64,000 nucleotides of DNA from CAVRAW01 sp963716135 (GTDB taxonomy: Bacteria; Planctomycetota; Planctomycetia; Pirellulales; JADZDJ01): contig OY970289.1 in assembly GCA_963716135.1 (NCBI GenBank), positions 2,294,001-2,358,000 on the forward strand, written 5' to 3'. Each line of letters starts with the position of its first letter. Within the stretch, counting starts at the first letter, position 1. A program made the position numbers and the translations under genes. Below, piece by piece: positions 9,203-17,527 of the stretch. The notes under the pieces are model-generated. The model saw only the letters and a list, made by a program, of their open reading frames with translations. It was not told the origin of the DNA and ran no database searches.

Positions 9203-9945
9203 GCGTGCAGATACTCGTGCATGCGCGGACGATGGCCCACCAGATGAGCGATGTAGTTGCTCATCAGGCCGCGCAATTCGCCGCGAGTTCGTGAATCGAT
9301 TTCCAGGCGCTTCCATGCATCGCCCTGAACTTCGGATAGTTTCGCCATCGCCGCCAGTGCCGCGCCGCTGATCGACACCACCTGCCGCTTGCCGGCCCGG
9401 CACCGCTGGCACAGCACTCCGCCGGCCAACAGCCCGAAGGCCACGCGGCCAGTCGGCGGAACCGTCTCGCCGCATTCCACGCAGGTGTCCAGCGACGGCA
9501 AATGCCCGAGCACCGCCAGCGCCGCCAATTCGAAGCGCAGCACCGCGAGCCAGACCGCATCGCCTGCGGCAAGATCTAGCAGGGTTTGTTCCGCCAGATC
9601 GAACAGCGCGGGATGAGGATCGTAGTCGTCGGTCAGTTCGCTCAACAATTCGGCGACGTAGTAACCGGCGTACAGACAAGACAAGTCGTGACCCGCCGGT
9701 CGGAAGCGTCGCTGCAGCTTCGCCTCCGTCAGCAAGTCCAATGCGCCGGACGATTTGCGGAGGAACACTATGCGACATAGGGCTAGCACGTCAAGGGCAG
9801 ACTCAAACGGCCCCTTGGGCCTGCGCGCACCTTTGGCCATTCCGTGTATCTTGCCAAATTCGCGACTGAATAGCGTCACCACGCTGCTGGTTTCGCTGAA
9901 TTCCACCACCTTCAGCACCAGGGCCGTGGCTTTTTCGGAAGACAT
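9199..9945 (-). CDS. recO: DNA repair protein RecO
   Basis: RecO loads RecA on SSB-coated DNA in the RecFOR pathway. The N-terminal OB fold (ALVLKVVEFSETSSVVTLFS, GARRPKGPFESALDVLALC) and a Cys4 zinc site (CVECGE and CQRC near residues 155-185) are visible in 248 residues. I start at the ATG at 9943-9945 (MSSEKATALV). The longer upstream reading frame is only the inverted repeat between this gene and the CorC-like gene. It follows the phoH-pgpH-ybeY block as in many bacteria, and its stop overlaps the next lipoprotein gene. Confidence 0.92.
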   Translation of the reverse strand: MSSEKATALVLKVVEFSETSSVVTLFSREFGKIHGMAKGARRPKGPFESALDVLALCRIVFLRKSSGALDLLTEAKLQRRFRPAGHDLSCLYAGYYVAELLSELTDDYDPHPALFDLAEQTLLDLAAGDAVWLAVLRFELAALAVLGHLPSLDTCVECGETVPPTGRVAFGLLAGGVLCQRCRAGKRQVVSISGAALAAMAKLSEVQGDAWKRLEIDSRTRGELRGLMSNYIAHLVGHRPRMHEYLHA

Positions 9946-9950
9946 GGAAG

Positions 9951-10037
9951 AGTGCGAAGTTGGGAATGCGGAGTTCGGAGTGGTCCGTGGCGCGGTGGCA
10001 TCGTTACTCCGCACTCCGCGCTCCGGACTCCGAACTT
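9951..10037. repeat. Imperfect inverted repeat of CGGAGT units
   Basis: The stretch 9951-9981 and the complement of 10006-10037 both consist of degenerate seven- to nine-base units of the type TGCGGAGT / TTCGGAGT. The repeat lies five bases upstream of the recO start codon. It also supplies the last dozen codons of the preceding CorC-like gene (ending SSESGARSAE). Confidence 0.75.
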
Positions 10038-11338
10038 GTGTCCGGGGCCGGGTCCGCGGGGGGCACAACTTCAATCGCCACGCGATTGATGCGCCGGCGG
10101 CCGGCCTCCAGCACTTTGATTTTCACGCCATTGTACAGCAATTCTTCCCCAGCGTGCGGGATGCGCCCGAGCTGGTGGAAGACAAAACCGCCGATCGTGT
10201 CGAAGTGCTCGTCTTCGGGAAGATGCAGCCCCATCCGCTCGTTCAGCTCGCTCATATGCACCCGGGCCAGCGCTTCGCACGAATGGTCGCTGGTCGGCTT
10301 GATTCCGTCGCTGGCGGCATCATCGTGCTCGTCGGCAATTTCGCCCACAATTTCTTCGAGCACGTCCTCGATCGTCACGACTCCGGAAACGCCGCCAAAT
10401 TCATCCATCACCACGGCAATGTGATTGCGGCTATGCTGGAACTCCTGCAACAGATCGTCGACGGCCTTGGATTCCGGCACGAAGAAGGGGGGCCGAATCA
10501 TGTCGGCAATCGGCCGATGGGCCGTTGGAGATCCGTGCACCAGCTCGTGCAGCATCTCTTTGATGTGCAAAACGCCGAGGATGTTGTCGCGGGTTTCGCC
10601 GTAAACAGGAAATCGCGTGTGGCCCGAGGCGATGACCAGTTCCAAAGCTTCCTTCCAGGGAAGATCGACTGGAAGCGAGATCATATCGGTCCGCGGCGTC
10701 ATGATTTCCGACACGAGCACCTCGCCCAGCGTGATCACGCTTTCAATCATTTCGCGGGCGTCTTCTTCCAGCAGCCCTTCGCGCTGCCCTTCATTCACCA
10801 CTTCGCGAATTTCCTCTTCGAGTTCTTCCCCGGTAAGCGGTTTAGGGCGTTTGCCGAATACGCGGTAGATGATTTGCTCGACGACTCGCGCGCCCAGCAC
10901 CGAGGGAATCGCCAGCTTTCCGATGATTCGCCAAAACGGCCAGGTGCGCACCAAAATGGCGTCGGCCCAAATTCGGCCGACGCACATGGGAATCCAAATA
11001 ATCGCCAGCCAGAAAAACATGATGGCGACGACCGCGTACGTGGCCACCAGCGCCAGGGAGGGGGCCAGGTTCGAATCGGCCGCCATCGACATCCAGAGAG
11101 CATCGGTAGCGGCGATTGCGGCGGCGATGCTGGCCAGCACGCGCAGGCTTTCCGCGCCCAAGGCCGCCTGGTGATGCTGGCTCAGAATTTCTTCGTATCG
11201 CGGCAACTGGTTTCGCTCTTGGAAAATGTCGCGCACCTGCGTGCGCGAAAACTCCCGCAGCATATGAACTCCGACGGCGGCGAAGCTTGCCGCGGCCAGC
11301 GCCGCTAGACTGATCCAGAGCAAGGTAATGCTGGTCAT
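10004..11338 (-). CDS. CNNM/CorC-type membrane protein with CBS domains
   Basis: This 444-residue protein belongs to the HlyC/CorC (UPF0053) family linked to Mg/Co ion handling. The order is an N-terminal CNNM (DUF21) membrane domain (residues about 1-190), a CBS pair beginning VLVSEIMTPRTDMISLP and including HTRFPVYGE and VMDEFGGVSGVVTIEDVLEE, and a C-terminal CorC_HlyC domain (FDTIGGFVFHQLGRIP). The start ATG overlaps the ybeY stop as ATGA, so the two are translationally coupled. The last residues come from an intergenic repeat. The position between ybeY and recO matches the classic phoH-ybeY-corC order. Confidence 0.9.
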   Translation of the reverse strand: MTSITLLWISLAALAAASFAAVGVHMLREFSRTQVRDIFQERNQLPRYEEILSQHHQAALGAESLRVLASIAAAIAATDALWMSMAADSNLAPSLALVATYAVVAIMFFWLAIIWIPMCVGRIWADAILVRTWPFWRIIGKLAIPSVLGARVVEQIIYRVFGKRPKPLTGEELEEEIREVVNEGQREGLLEEDAREMIESVITLGEVLVSEIMTPRTDMISLPVDLPWKEALELVIASGHTRFPVYGETRDNILGVLHIKEMLHELVHGSPTAHRPIADMIRPPFFVPESKAVDDLLQEFQHSRNHIAVVMDEFGGVSGVVTIEDVLEEIVGEIADEHDDAASDGIKPTSDHSCEALARVHMSELNERMGLHLPEDEHFDTIGGFVFHQLGRIPHAGEELLYNGVKIKVLEAGRRRINRVAIEVVPPADPAPDTSSESGARSAE

Positions 11339-11868
11339 CGCCGGGCTTTTTTCGCTGGAGGAGACTTGTCGTACTGCGGACTCAGGCCGAACTGGCCCAG
11401 GTAGCGGCGTTCGCGCCGGCGCATGGCCTGCTGATCGCGCGCCGTGCGATCGTCGTAGCCGACCAAATGCAGCGTTCCGTGGACGGCGTACAACAATAGC
11501 TCGGCGGCGGCGGTCCAGCCGTAGCGCTTCGCGGACTGCGCGGCAGTGTCGGCGCTGATCACGATCTGCCCGTCGACAATGCCGTCGGCCTGATCGAGCA
11601 GAAAACTGATGACGTCGGTTGGCTCGTCGTGCTTGAGGAACCGGCGATTGAGATCGTGAATCGTACGATCGTCAACAATCGCCAGCGAGAGGTTGGCGCG
11701 ACGAACGCCTTCGCCGGCCAGCACGGCCTGAACGGCGGCGCGAAGCCGTTTCACGTCCACCTTGCGGCGTTGCGAATTGTCGATCTGAATGACCAGGTTT
11801 TTCGAGAGGGCGGCGGCAGGGCGTCGAACTTTGGATGGCCGCGAACGACTTTTCATTGTGGTCGACAT
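11335..11868 (-). CDS. ybeY: Endoribonuclease YbeY, rRNA maturation factor
   Basis: YbeY is a metal-dependent RNase acting in 16S rRNA 3' maturation and ribosome quality control. The motif AVHGTLHLVGYDDRT holds the first two zinc histidines (HGTLH), but the usual third histidine is aspartate here. The preceding RFLKHDEPTDVISFLLDQ is also typical. I use the ATG at 11866-11868; a GTG at 11898 and an ATG at 11856 are in the same frame, so the start is uncertain. It overlaps the next gene by four bases and follows pgpH after about 70 bases. Confidence 0.9.
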   Translation of the reverse strand: MSTTMKSRSRPSKVRRPAAALSKNLVIQIDNSQRRKVDVKRLRAAVQAVLAGEGVRRANLSLAIVDDRTIHDLNRRFLKHDEPTDVISFLLDQADGIVDGQIVISADTAAQSAKRYGWTAAAELLLYAVHGTLHLVGYDDRTARDQQAMRRRERRYLGQFGLSPQYDKSPPAKKARR

Positions 11869-11938
11869 CTGTCTGCGTAAGATCACGTCCCTGTTCACCG
11901 GCAGGCCCAGAAACGAGTTGCCCGCCTCGGCTCGCAGC

Positions 11939-14209
11939 CTATGCGGTTTTTTGGTCTGGATACCGCACTCGGCCGTGGTACACCGCGGTGAGCGATTTTA
12001 CCAAACTCTCCTCCACGGCATGAAGCTCCTCGAGCGTAAGGCCGCACTGGTCAAATTGGCCATCCAAGAGCCGCTTCATGGCGATTTCTTGCACCAGGCC
12101 TTCCAAACGCGACGGAGTCGGCTCGACCAGAGCCCGGCTGGCGCTTTCGGCGGCGTCGGCCAACATCAGCACGCCGGCCTCCTTGGTCAGCGGTTTGGGA
12201 CCGGGATAGCGGTACGAGTGCTCTTCGACCGTTCCGGTTTCGCTTTGCTGGGCGGCGCGGTGATAGAAAAATTCCACCAGCGTTGTGCCGTGATGCTGTT
12301 CGATGAAATCGATAATCGGTTGCGGCATATGATGCTGCCGCGCCAGGTCGGCCCCGTCTTTCACGTGCGCCACGATGATCAAGCGGCTCATCGCGGGGAG
12401 CAAGGTTTCGTGCAAACTCGCTCCTTGCGGTTGATTCTCGGTGAAATACTGCGGCTTGAGCATCTTGCCGATGTCGTGGAAGTAAGCACCGACGCGCACC
12501 AGTAGTCCGCGGGCGCCGATCGCGTCCGCGGCGGCCTCGCCGATCGATGCCACGTTGATCGAGTGGTTATAAGTGCCCGGAGCGCGGCGCACTAGTTCTT
12601 GCAACAGCGGATGCGAAATGTCGCCGACCTCCAACAGGCTGATATCCGTGAGCACGCCAAACATCTTCTCGACAAACGGCAGGAGACCGGTCATCAAGAA
12701 GCCGGCCACCACGGCCCAACGGCCGACCGGGGGAACGTCTACGAACAGCGCCTGATGCAGGGGCTGGCCATCGAGAATGCTGTCGCCGATCTCGGTGAGC
12801 ATCGCGACGACGGCGGCCACCAGGCCGACGTAGATCAACTTGCTGCGGCTGCGAATTCGGCCTAAAAGCAAAATCGCCGTCGCCGCCGCGCTCATCAGCG
12901 TAATGTACGACGACATGCCGCCGTCGAGCTCGAGCACCACAACCACCAGCGCCAGCGCGGCCGTCAAGAGCAGCGCCAATTCCTGGTGATAGACGATTGC
13001 TAGCGTCATGCCGAAAAGCATGATGGGAATCGACTCGGCCCGCCAGGCATCTCCCTTGGCCATCGACGCCAGTCCCACCGACAGCACGAACAATCCCAGC
13101 AGCATGCTGAAGCGATATAGGTTGTGAAAAATTGAAGGCTGGCGGTACATGATGTACAAGCCGCTGAGGGTGTACAGCGCCAGGAACATGCCGAAGACGG
13201 CCAGCGACCGTGCGATTTTTTCGCTGGTCGACAGTTGCGCCACGTACGCTTTGTGTTCGAGATCGAGCAGTTCCAAATTCTCGCGCGACAGCGGCTTGCC
13301 GGCTGCGACCAGCGGTTCTTTGGCCAGAGCGTGGCCCGGTGCAAACACGACGTATTGGGGCGGCACCTTGTCGGATGCCTCCTGCTGGGCGATGCGCGTG
13401 GCCGGAACATCAAGCTGCAAAGTGGAAACGAGCTTCGGCTTGAGCCACAAGAAAATATGCTGGGCCACTTCGGGCGAGTTCAGCTCTTCTTTCAAGCGAT
13501 CGTGCAGCCGCGCCGCCGCTTCCCCCAACATGACTTCCGAGACTTGCACCACCTGCGGAAACATCGCTGATCCGACCGGGTGAACGTAGATTTCGGTCTG
13601 ATTGCCTTCATCGTGCGCCTGCTGGAGCTTTTCCAGGACGCCTTTTTGTTCCAGCGGGGCAAAGGCGTGCTCGACCGCCTTCTCGACCTTGGCCAGCTTC
13701 TCCTGGTCGCCCAGCGCCGTGTGGAACTGTTGATATTGCGCTTCCTGCTGTTCTTTGGTGAGCGGCTCCACGTTGGGCATCGGCGGCGGCGAAAACGCCT
13801 CCCACACGCCCGGAGGCAGATCGGCCAGCGTGGCTGAATTGCTGACCTCCGCCAGCTTGTTGATCAACGCGGAGCGCAGTTGCACCAGCGACGACGGATC
13901 TTCCTGATAGACGAACCGCACCTGATTGGCCGCTTTGTCTTTGGCGCTCTTGGTGGCTACCGGATCGTATTCGCGGAATTCGACGCGGGCCAAAATGTCG
14001 CGCGGCGGCACATAGCCGGAGCGATACGAAAACGGCGGTTCCCAACCGCCCACGATCAACCACATGGCCACGGCCGCCACGATGCACAATCCGATGCGCG
14101 CCAAAACGTCGATGCGCTGCAAGCCCCCCAGCATCTGCTCCAGCAGATTTGGCGGCAGTTCCAGCGCGGCCACTCGCTCCAAACGGGTTTTCTTTTGGCT
14201 GCTGGACAT
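11939..14209 (-). CDS. PgpH-like 7TM-HD phosphohydrolase (YqfF family)
   Basis: Proteins of this architecture include PgpH, which degrades cyclic di-AMP. The order is an N-terminal membrane anchor (about residues 38-56, VAAVAMWLIVGGWEPPF), a long extracytoplasmic 7TMR-HDED region to about 335, a seven-helix membrane block to about 510, then a cytoplasmic HD domain with TYNHSINVASIGEAAADAIG, YFHDIGKM (His near 578), AHVKDGADLA and QHHGTTLVEFFYH. Length 756 is normal. It starts two bases after phoH ends and precedes ybeY, the widely conserved order. The c-di-AMP substrate is inferred from the family; no diadenylate cyclase is in the window. Confidence 0.9.
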   Translation of the reverse strand: MSSSQKKTRLERVAALELPPNLLEQMLGGLQRIDVLARIGLCIVAAVAMWLIVGGWEPPFSYRSGYVPPRDILARVEFREYDPVATKSAKDKAANQVRFVYQEDPSSLVQLRSALINKLAEVSNSATLADLPPGVWEAFSPPPMPNVEPLTKEQQEAQYQQFHTALGDQEKLAKVEKAVEHAFAPLEQKGVLEKLQQAHDEGNQTEIYVHPVGSAMFPQVVQVSEVMLGEAAARLHDRLKEELNSPEVAQHIFLWLKPKLVSTLQLDVPATRIAQQEASDKVPPQYVVFAPGHALAKEPLVAAGKPLSRENLELLDLEHKAYVAQLSTSEKIARSLAVFGMFLALYTLSGLYIMYRQPSIFHNLYRFSMLLGLFVLSVGLASMAKGDAWRAESIPIMLFGMTLAIVYHQELALLLTAALALVVVVLELDGGMSSYITLMSAAATAILLLGRIRSRSKLIYVGLVAAVVAMLTEIGDSILDGQPLHQALFVDVPPVGRWAVVAGFLMTGLLPFVEKMFGVLTDISLLEVGDISHPLLQELVRRAPGTYNHSINVASIGEAAADAIGARGLLVRVGAYFHDIGKMLKPQYFTENQPQGASLHETLLPAMSRLIIVAHVKDGADLARQHHMPQPIIDFIEQHHGTTLVEFFYHRAAQQSETGTVEEHSYRYPGPKPLTKEAGVLMLADAAESASRALVEPTPSRLEGLVQEIAMKRLLDGQFDQCGLTLEELHAVEESLVKSLTAVYHGRVRYPDQKTA

Positions 14210-14211
14210 GC

Positions 14212-15159
14212 TTATCGTTTTCGCTTCGGTTCTTCATCGTAGGCACGCACAATCTCTTGCACCAGTCGGTGCCGAACAATATCGCGCCCGGTCATGCGCA
14301 CCTCGCCCACGCCGTTAATGCCGCGCAAGCGGCCCTGTGCGTCGATCAGCCCACTGCGCACGTGCGGCGGCAAATCGATCTGCGTGACGTCGCCCGATAC
14401 AACGATTTTGGAATTCATGCCCATTCGGGTGAGAAACATCTTCATCTGCGCGACGGTGGTGTTTTGGGCTTCGTCGAGAATAATAAATGCATCGTTAAGC
14501 GTGCGGCCGCGCATGTAGGCCAGCGGAATCATCTCGATCACATCTTGTTCGGTCAGGCGGCGAATCTGATCGTAATCCATCATTTCGCGCAGAGCGTCCA
14601 ACAGCGGCCGCAAATAGGGATTGATCTTGGCCTGCAAGTCGCCCGGCAAGAAGCCGAGGCTTTCGCCTGCTTCGACGGCCGGGCGCACCAGCACGATCTT
14701 GCGAATCCGCTCTTGCTTGAGCGCCGAGACCGCCATGGCGACTGCCAGGTAGGTTTTTCCCGTGCCGGCCGGCCCGACGCACATGATCAAGTCGTACTGG
14801 GAGATGGCCTGCACGTACTCTGCCTGACCGGGCGTGCGGGGGCGTACGTTTCTGCCCGCCTGCAATACGGAAATCGGCGGGTGATCGACGACGGCCTGAT
14901 CTCCCGTGACGCTTGAAAGCACACGCTCAACGTCGTGCTCGGCGACGGCCCCGTGCTGATCGGCCACTCCCCGCAGTTGCTCAAACACTTCCGTGGCCTG
15001 GGCCACCGCGGGTTCTTCTCCTTCGATGCGAATTCGACCGTCGCGGGCCGATACTTCCACGCCCAAAGCGGAGCGGATTTTGCGCAAATACTGGTCGCGC
15101 GGCCCGAACAGCGACAACAGAGTCTTAGAGTCAACAACCGAGATGGTGTTTTGTGTCAT
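14212..15159 (-). CDS. PhoH-like ATPase (YbeZ family)
   Basis: This is a cytoplasmic P-loop ATPase linked to RNA metabolism together with YbeY. The Walker A GPAGTGKTYLAVAMAV lies near residue 128, Walker B FIILDEAQNTTVAQMKMFLT follows, and an N-terminal KH-like region precedes it. I start at the ATG at 15157-15159 (MTQNTISVVDSKTLL) with an AGG a few bases upstream, giving 315 residues. An upstream extension in the same frame shows no family features. It is the first gene of the block that runs to recO and beyond. Confidence 0.9.
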   Translation of the reverse strand: MTQNTISVVDSKTLLSLFGPRDQYLRKIRSALGVEVSARDGRIRIEGEEPAVAQATEVFEQLRGVADQHGAVAEHDVERVLSSVTGDQAVVDHPPISVLQAGRNVRPRTPGQAEYVQAISQYDLIMCVGPAGTGKTYLAVAMAVSALKQERIRKIVLVRPAVEAGESLGFLPGDLQAKINPYLRPLLDALREMMDYDQIRRLTEQDVIEMIPLAYMRGRTLNDAFIILDEAQNTTVAQMKMFLTRMGMNSKIVVSGDVTQIDLPPHVRSGLIDAQGRLRGINGVGEVRMTGRDIVRHRLVQEIVRAYDEEPKRKR

Positions 15160-15802
15160 CAGCCTGCCGGGAGCGACCCGGAGTAGCACCGGCGGACGAA
15201 AGAAGCCGCCAGACACAAAACTATACCCGAAAGGCTGGCTCGGTGACTAGAAAATCACCTGGCGTAGTCGCAACCCTTTTAGAATCAGACACTTGCGGCA
15301 GGTTTCCGCACATGGGCTGCGAGACATGTGGTGCCGACTGTTCCATCGAATCCGTGCGAAGCGTTTCGGCCGGCTTGCGGGGGACGCGCGGATCGGCTTC
15401 CGCGGCCTGCGGCGAGAGATCGATTGTTTGCCAGCCGATCAGTTTCAGCAGTAGGAAGAATCTTTTCATTCGGCAGTCGCACGACAAAGGCCTTGGACCC
15501 AGCGCGCTGAAAACTATCGGCGTCGACAACCAGGGAAAAGAGCGGAATATTTTTTGGTGATGACAACCGTGCGTCACCCATAACGGCAGCGCAGAGACAA
15601 ATTCACGCATGGGCACACGGAGGGGTTGATTGCCGAGAATGAAGCACCGACGCAACTTAAAAATAACGCGGAACGTAGATGGCAATTCATTATTGTGCGG
15701 CGAACAGCGGGCACGGCGGTGTTCCGCAAATTGTCTTTTTGCGGTAATCCGCGAGGATCATGTGCGGCAAACCGCGATGCGGCAGCGCTGATGACGCATC
15801 GA
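15160..15802. other. Long gap between phoH and cdsA with one doubtful small ORF
   Basis: No recognisable gene lies in this 640-base stretch. A minus-strand frame from an ATG at 15467-15469 to a stop at 15221 would encode 82 residues beginning MKRFFLLLKLIGWQTIDLSP, which looks like a short hydrophobic leader followed by a polar tail. I see no Shine-Dalgarno and no family. The region must hold the phoH-operon promoter, but I find no convincing -35/-10 pair. Confidence 0.4.
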
Positions 15803-16702
15803 TCAGCGCACCAGCCCAGCCGCCCAGCAGAGATATGCCAGCGGCGCGGCGAAGAGAATCGAGTCGATGACGTCGAGCACGCCGCCGAAGCCGGGCATCC
15901 AGGGGCTGGAGTCTTTGCGACCTGAGCTGCGCTTCAAAAGAGATTCGGCAAGGTCGCCCACGATGCCGGCCGCACCGACGATGAGTCCGTAGGCAATCCA
16001 TTGCCAGGCGGCTAGCAAGTCCGACACGCGACCATTCAGATGCGAACCGAGCAGTTCAAAAACCGCCCACGATCCGAGGACAGCGAATACGAGGCCGCCA
16101 ACGGCGCCTTCCCAAGTTTTTCCCGGGCTAAGTTGCGGCGTCATTTTGTGCCGGCCGATCAATCGACCGACTGTGTAGGCGCCGGTGTCGCACATCTTGA
16201 CCACGGCGATCAACGAAACAAGCGCCAATATTCCTTGCACGTTATTGCCGAGCATTCGCAGGTGGACGACAAAGCTGAACAGAATTCCCACATAGAACAA
16301 ACTGAGAATTGAAAGCGCGGCATTGGTGACGGCGCGGCTTGCCTCCTGATAGCGCGCGATTTCGATGATCAGCGCGGCCAGCGCGCCCAGCGTAAAAATG
16401 CACAGCGGCCAGCCCAGCGGGCCCAGCGCCCAATGCTCCGCGGCACGCGGGCAGAATTGGAACACGCCGCTTGAGGCCACGATGAGAAAGCTGCCGATGT
16501 AAATCAGCGCAGCGGCGGGCCGATTGCCGGCGGATTTCAAAAGCCACAAGATTTCGCCGCTGGCGAGCACCGTCAGCACCAGTGCCAAGGGAAACAACCA
16601 CGCCGCAGGCGGTGCGCCGAGGGCTTGAGCGCCGTCCAGCCAGCACAGGCCGGCCAGCGCGGCAATAAAGATGGTTCCGAGGAGAAGTCGGTGTCGCAGC
16701 AC
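15803..16702 (-). CDS. cdsA: Phosphatidate cytidylyltransferase
   Basis: CdsA makes CDP-diacylglycerol, the precursor of all phospholipids, in the inner membrane. The 299-residue protein is mostly transmembrane helices and ends with the family signature: SLLKRSSGRKDSSPWMPGFG followed by GVLDVIDSILFAAP. The canonical GHGG...DRxDS is here GFGG...DVIDS, a variant with Phe and Val in place of His and Arg. GKTWEGAVGG precedes it. It lies four bases after uppS, the usual uppS-cdsA pairing, so the two are surely co-transcribed. Confidence 0.92.
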   Translation of the reverse strand: MLRHRLLLGTIFIAALAGLCWLDGAQALGAPPAAWLFPLALVLTVLASGEILWLLKSAGNRPAAALIYIGSFLIVASSGVFQFCPRAAEHWALGPLGWPLCIFTLGALAALIIEIARYQEASRAVTNAALSILSLFYVGILFSFVVHLRMLGNNVQGILALVSLIAVVKMCDTGAYTVGRLIGRHKMTPQLSPGKTWEGAVGGLVFAVLGSWAVFELLGSHLNGRVSDLLAAWQWIAYGLIVGAAGIVGDLAESLLKRSSGRKDSSPWMPGFGGVLDVIDSILFAAPLAYLCWAAGLVR

Positions 16703-16706
16703 GGAT

Positions 16707-17465
16707 TCACTTCTCTTCAGTCAAACCGCCGTAGCGGCGGTCGCGCTGGGCGAAATCGCGGATGGCGGTGTGCAAATCGGCTTCTTCGAATTCCGGCCAG
16801 CATTTTTCGGTCACCCAAATCTCCGCATAGCTGATCTGCCACAAGAGGAAGTTGCTGATCCGCATTTCGCCGGCGGTGCGAATCAGCAAATCAGGATCGG
16901 GCATGCCGGCGGTATACAGCCGATCGGCAATGGCTTGCTCGTTGACATTCTCGGGGGCCAAATTGCCTGCCGCCACGTCGGCGGCGATTTTTCGCACCGC
17001 GTCGAGCAGCTCCGCCCGCGCTCCGTAGTTGATCGCCAGGCACAACCGCAGGCCGCGATTGTTTGCCGTCAGGAGGATAGTTTTATCCATTTCTTCCAGC
17101 GTTTCCGGCGGAATTCCTTCGCGGTGGCCGATGACCGAAACGCGGATGTCGTTTTCCATGATCGTGGTGCGCTCCTCGATCATGTACTGCTCCAACAGGT
17201 GCATCAGGAAGTTGACTTCCGGCTGCGGGCGTTTCCAGTTTTCGCTGGACAGGCAATAGAGAGTCAACTGTTCGATGCCCAGGCGGGAGCATTCCTCCGT
17301 GGTGCGGCGGACGCTGGCGACGCCGCGGCGGTGCCCTTCGATGCGGGGCAGGCCTTGGCGCTGCGCCCAGCGGCCGTTGCCGTCCATAATCACCGCAATG
17401 TGGCGCGGCATGCGGTTGCGCGGCGCCGGCAACGCTTCACTGGGAGTGGATGCGACGTGCGACAC
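16707..17465 (-). CDS. uppS: Isoprenyl transferase (undecaprenyl diphosphate synthase)
   Basis: The enzyme makes the C55 lipid carrier for cell-wall and O-antigen sugars by cis-condensation of isopentenyl units. The motifs HIAVIMDGNGRWAQRQGLPR (catalytic Asp), GHRRGV, LTLYCLSSENWKRP, INYGARAELLDA and the end signature DPDLLIRTAGEMRISNFLLW are all present in 252 residues. It is first in a uppS-cdsA pair. The DNA directly before its start codon is the AGAAGGC repeat, so the mRNA leader is pyrimidine-rich and no Shine-Dalgarno is visible. Confidence 0.95.
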   Translation of the reverse strand: MSHVASTPSEALPAPRNRMPRHIAVIMDGNGRWAQRQGLPRIEGHRRGVASVRRTTEECSRLGIEQLTLYCLSSENWKRPQPEVNFLMHLLEQYMIEERTTIMENDIRVSVIGHREGIPPETLEEMDKTILLTANNRGLRLCLAINYGARAELLDAVRKIAADVAAGNLAPENVNEQAIADRLYTAGMPDPDLLIRTAGEMRISNFLLWQISYAEIWVTEKCWPEFEEADLHTAIRDFAQRDRRYGGLTEEK

Positions 17466-17470
17466 AGTCA

Positions 17471-17505
17471 GGAAAAGGCAGAAGGCAGAAAGCAGAAGGC
17501 AGAAC
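17471..17505. repeat. AGAAGGC short-period repeat upstream of uppS
   Basis: The plus strand reads as consecutive seven-base units (AGAAGGC, AGAAAGC, AGAAGGC, AGAAC) starting five bases upstream of the uppS start codon. On the uppS mRNA it would be a run of CUUCUGC-type units. It lies between purA and uppS, which run in the same direction. Confidence 0.8.
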
Positions 17506-17527
17506 TAACGTGCGATTCATTATAGCT

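Noticed and set aside
17471..17505. CRISPR array
   Set aside because: The units are seven bases with no spacers, degenerate, and not near any cas gene.
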